From Acidimicrobiaceae bacterium (lineage in GTDB: Bacteria > Actinomycetota > Acidimicrobiia > Acidimicrobiales > RAAP-2), in the NCBI GenBank assembly GCA_003135595.1, contig PLCI01000045.1:3457-9670 (forward strand): a DNA stretch of 6,214 nt, in the 5' to 3' direction. The position numbers and the translations under genes were made by a program. Shown here piece after piece: positions 4,801 through 6,214 of this stretch. Every line of letters begins with the position of its first letter. Positions within the stretch are counted from its first letter, which is position 1. The notes under the pieces were generated by a model. That model did no database searches and was not told the origin of the DNA. It worked only from the letters and a program-made list of their open reading frames with translations.

Positions 4801-6214
4801 CAGCCGGACAGGCACCTCTCGAGGCGGCTGGCGCCGGGGGCGCCGAGCTGCGCCGAAGCGGCGGCCGCTACCGCCGATTCGTCGAGCTCACCAGCCACCG
4901 GTACGTCCGCTTGCTTGTCGCGAGCGAGATGGCCGGCGTGCTCCTCGCGATCATGACCGGACCCCAGGGGAATGCCGCCGCACCCACCTCAGGGATCACC
5001 GGCTCGCTCAGTGTCCCGCGCGTCTTCGTGTTCCTCGGCATCGGCACGACCCTCTTCGCCCTCCGTGTGGGCTGGAGCGTCTCGAGCCAGGCCGTCAAAT
5101 CTGGCTCGTCGGCCGGCACCGCCGCCGTCGTGCGAGGGCTGCGTGGCGTCAGCCCACGAGTCGGTCTCGAGCTGCTCCTCATCGCGCTCGGCTTCGCCTG
5201 GGTCACGTGGCTGGCGCCGCACGACACCTGGAAGGGCGGCGTCTGCATCCAGATCGGCGCGGCGCTGCTCGTCACCGAGGTCGTGGTGTGGCTGTTCCAA
5301 GACTTCGGCCAGCGATGGGCGCGCATCGTCGCCTACGCGGGATTCGCCGCCTACGGCGCCCTCGCCTGGATGGGTGGTGCGCCGAGCCGGTACCTGGACC
5401 GCATCGGCGCGGTGCCGCACAATGCCGCGCTCGGCCGCTTCCTCATGGTGGTCGCCGCCGGCCTGTGCGCCATCGAGCTGCTGCTCATCCCGGTCGCCGC
5501 CGTCAATCGGCGCATCTCGCCGAACCATGCGCGGAAGGCGATCGCGACCGTCGGCATCCTCGCACTTGTCTATGGGTGGCTCCAATGGACCTCGTGGTCG
5601 CAGTGGCAGCAGGCGTCACAAGGCTCGGTGGCACGCTGGCTCTACACCCACCATCTCCTTGTCCACGACCACACCTCAGGACTCCTGGTGATGGCGCTCG
5701 GGGTGCTCGCCATCCTCGCTGCGGCCGCCTGGGTGCTCGCTGAGGCCAGCTCGGGCAGGGGTCCGTCGCCAGCTGATGATGACGCCGTCGCCCTGAGCGT
5801 GCAGCGCATCTCTCGCATCTCGTTCGGCAGGCCGGCACTCTTGGTGGCGATCCTGCTCATCGTGCTCCAGTGGCCGCTGCACATGGACCCTGGCAGCCAG
5901 TCGAACATCGACCTGCAGATCCTGCCGCTCGCCCTGCTCGCGCTGGGGCTGAACGTGGTCATCGGCTTCGCGGGCCTCCTCGACCTCGGCTATGTCGCGT
6001 TCTACGCGATCGGCGCCTACTCCGCGGGCTGGTTCGCGTCGTCGCAGTTCTCCGGCACCAACCTGAACTTCGGTGCCGTCGGCCTCTACAAGGGCGCGAC
6101 CGGCGTGCACTTCTCGATCTGGCTCGTCCTGCCGATCGCGGGGATCCTGACGGCGCTCGCCGGCATCCTCATCGGCCTGCCGACGCTGCGTCTGCGCGGC
6201 GACTACCTCGCGAT
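4797..6214 (+). CDS. livM: LivM-type ABC transporter permease with long N-terminal membrane extension, 3' end missing
   Basis: The ATG overlaps the livH stop (ATGA, 4797-4800) and the frame is open to the window edge, giving 472 residues with the C-terminus missing. The LivM core is clear from about residue 345: LPLALLALGLNVVIGFAGLLDLGYVAFYAIGAYSAGWF (376-413) and GLPTLRLRGDYLA (460-472) are family signatures. Before it lie about 340 residues that I do not recognise, with roughly eight hydrophobic segments (about 40-58, 73-95, 121-140, 147-168, 174-194, 213-236, 247-266, 295-316). Charges follow the positive-inside rule for a cytoplasmic N-terminus (RRSGGRYRR) and a cytoplasmic linker with DDD at 317-343, so the added helices would keep the core in its normal orientation. 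The segment includes W261, W264, W267, W270 and H285, H286, H290, H292. LivM proteins normally have a far shorter lead-in. A missed gene boundary is unlikely because no stop interrupts the frame. LivG and LivF should follow. Confidence 0.88.
   Translation, partial: MTAGQAPLEAAGAGGAELRRSGGRYRRFVELTSHRYVRLLVASEMAGVLLAIMTGPQGNAAAPTSGITGSLSVPRVFVFLGIGTTLFALRVGWSVSSQAVKSGSSAGTAAVVRGLRGVSPRVGLELLLIALGFAWVTWLAPHDTWKGGVCIQIGAALLVTEVVVWLFQDFGQRWARIVAYAGFAAYGALAWMGGAPSRYLDRIGAVPHNAALGRFLMVVAAGLCAIELLLIPVAAVNRRISPNHARKAIATVGILALVYGWLQWTSWSQWQQASQGSVARWLYTHHLLVHDHTSGLLVMALGVLAILAAAAWVLAEASSGRGPSPADDDAVALSVQRISRISFGRPALLVAILLIVLQWPLHMDPGSQSNIDLQILPLALLALGLNVVIGFAGLLDLGYVAFYAIGAYSAGWFASSQFSGTNLNFGAVGLYKGATGVHFSIWLVLPIAGILTALAGILIGLPTLRLRGDYLA

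Noticed and set aside
3814..4815. 333-residue minus-strand open frame
   Set aside because: It is the antisense shadow of livH. Its composition (Asp, Glu, Arg, His rich) is what the reverse strand of GC-rich membrane-protein codons gives, and it has no motif.
4718..5743. 341-residue plus-strand open frame overlapping livH and livM
   Set aside because: It is an Arg/Pro/Ala-rich out-of-frame reading. The frame starting at 4797 encodes membrane helices and the LivM signature and runs unbroken to the window edge.
4797..6214. Frameshift or gene fusion error inside livM
   Set aside because: I translated the frame codon by codon to the edge. It has no stop, keeps the same codon preference throughout, and has a topology consistent with one protein. 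An error cannot be excluded absolutely, but nothing in the sequence suggests it.

Overview
The window looks like chromosomal DNA from a high-GC Gram-positive bacterium, most likely an actinobacterium (Acidimicrobiia or Thermoleophilia would fit). This rests on strong G/C preference at third codon positions, two GTG starts with purine-rich ribosome sites, a short CspA-type cold-shock protein, and a leftmost gene resembling a conserved actinobacterial membrane protein. The taxonomic call is inference only. I see no insertion sequence, tRNA, rRNA or CRISPR array.

Layout. (1) Bases 1-876, plus strand: the 3' part of a membrane-anchored protein with a large cysteine-free extracytoplasmic domain and a C-terminal membrane helix. 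(2) A perfect 13-bp hairpin at 881-910 separates it from a convergent minus-strand pair: a 67-residue cold-shock protein (951-1154) with a structured leader, and a 285-residue 3-hydroxybutyryl-CoA dehydrogenase (1415-2272). (3) A 218-bp divergent intergenic region carries a good -35/-10 pair for the plus strand. (4) From 2491 to the right edge runs a branched-chain amino-acid type (LIV/HAAT) ABC uptake operon: secreted substrate-binding protein (2491-3714), a 16-pair hairpin (3735-3770), a LivH-type permease (3853-4800), and a LivM-type permease that starts in a 4-base ATGA overlap at 4797 and is cut off by the window end.

The binding protein would capture a small, probably amino-acid-like ligand outside the cell and hand it to the LivH/LivM channel. 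The ATPases (LivG, LivF) are expected just beyond the right edge. The hairpin after the binding-protein gene would let that protein be made in excess over the permeases, as in other systems of this family. The dehydrogenase acts in short-chain acyl-CoA metabolism and the cold-shock protein is an RNA chaperone; neither has an obvious functional link to the transporter.

The most unusual feature is in the LivM gene. The recognisable LivM core begins only around residue 345-375. It is preceded by about 340 residues with roughly eight predicted membrane helices, a four-tryptophan ladder (W261, W264, W267, W270) and a histidine cluster (H285, H286, H290, H292). The reading frame is open without interruption from 4797 to 6214. 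The rest of the window is ordinary, and I do not claim a new system beyond this extended permease.
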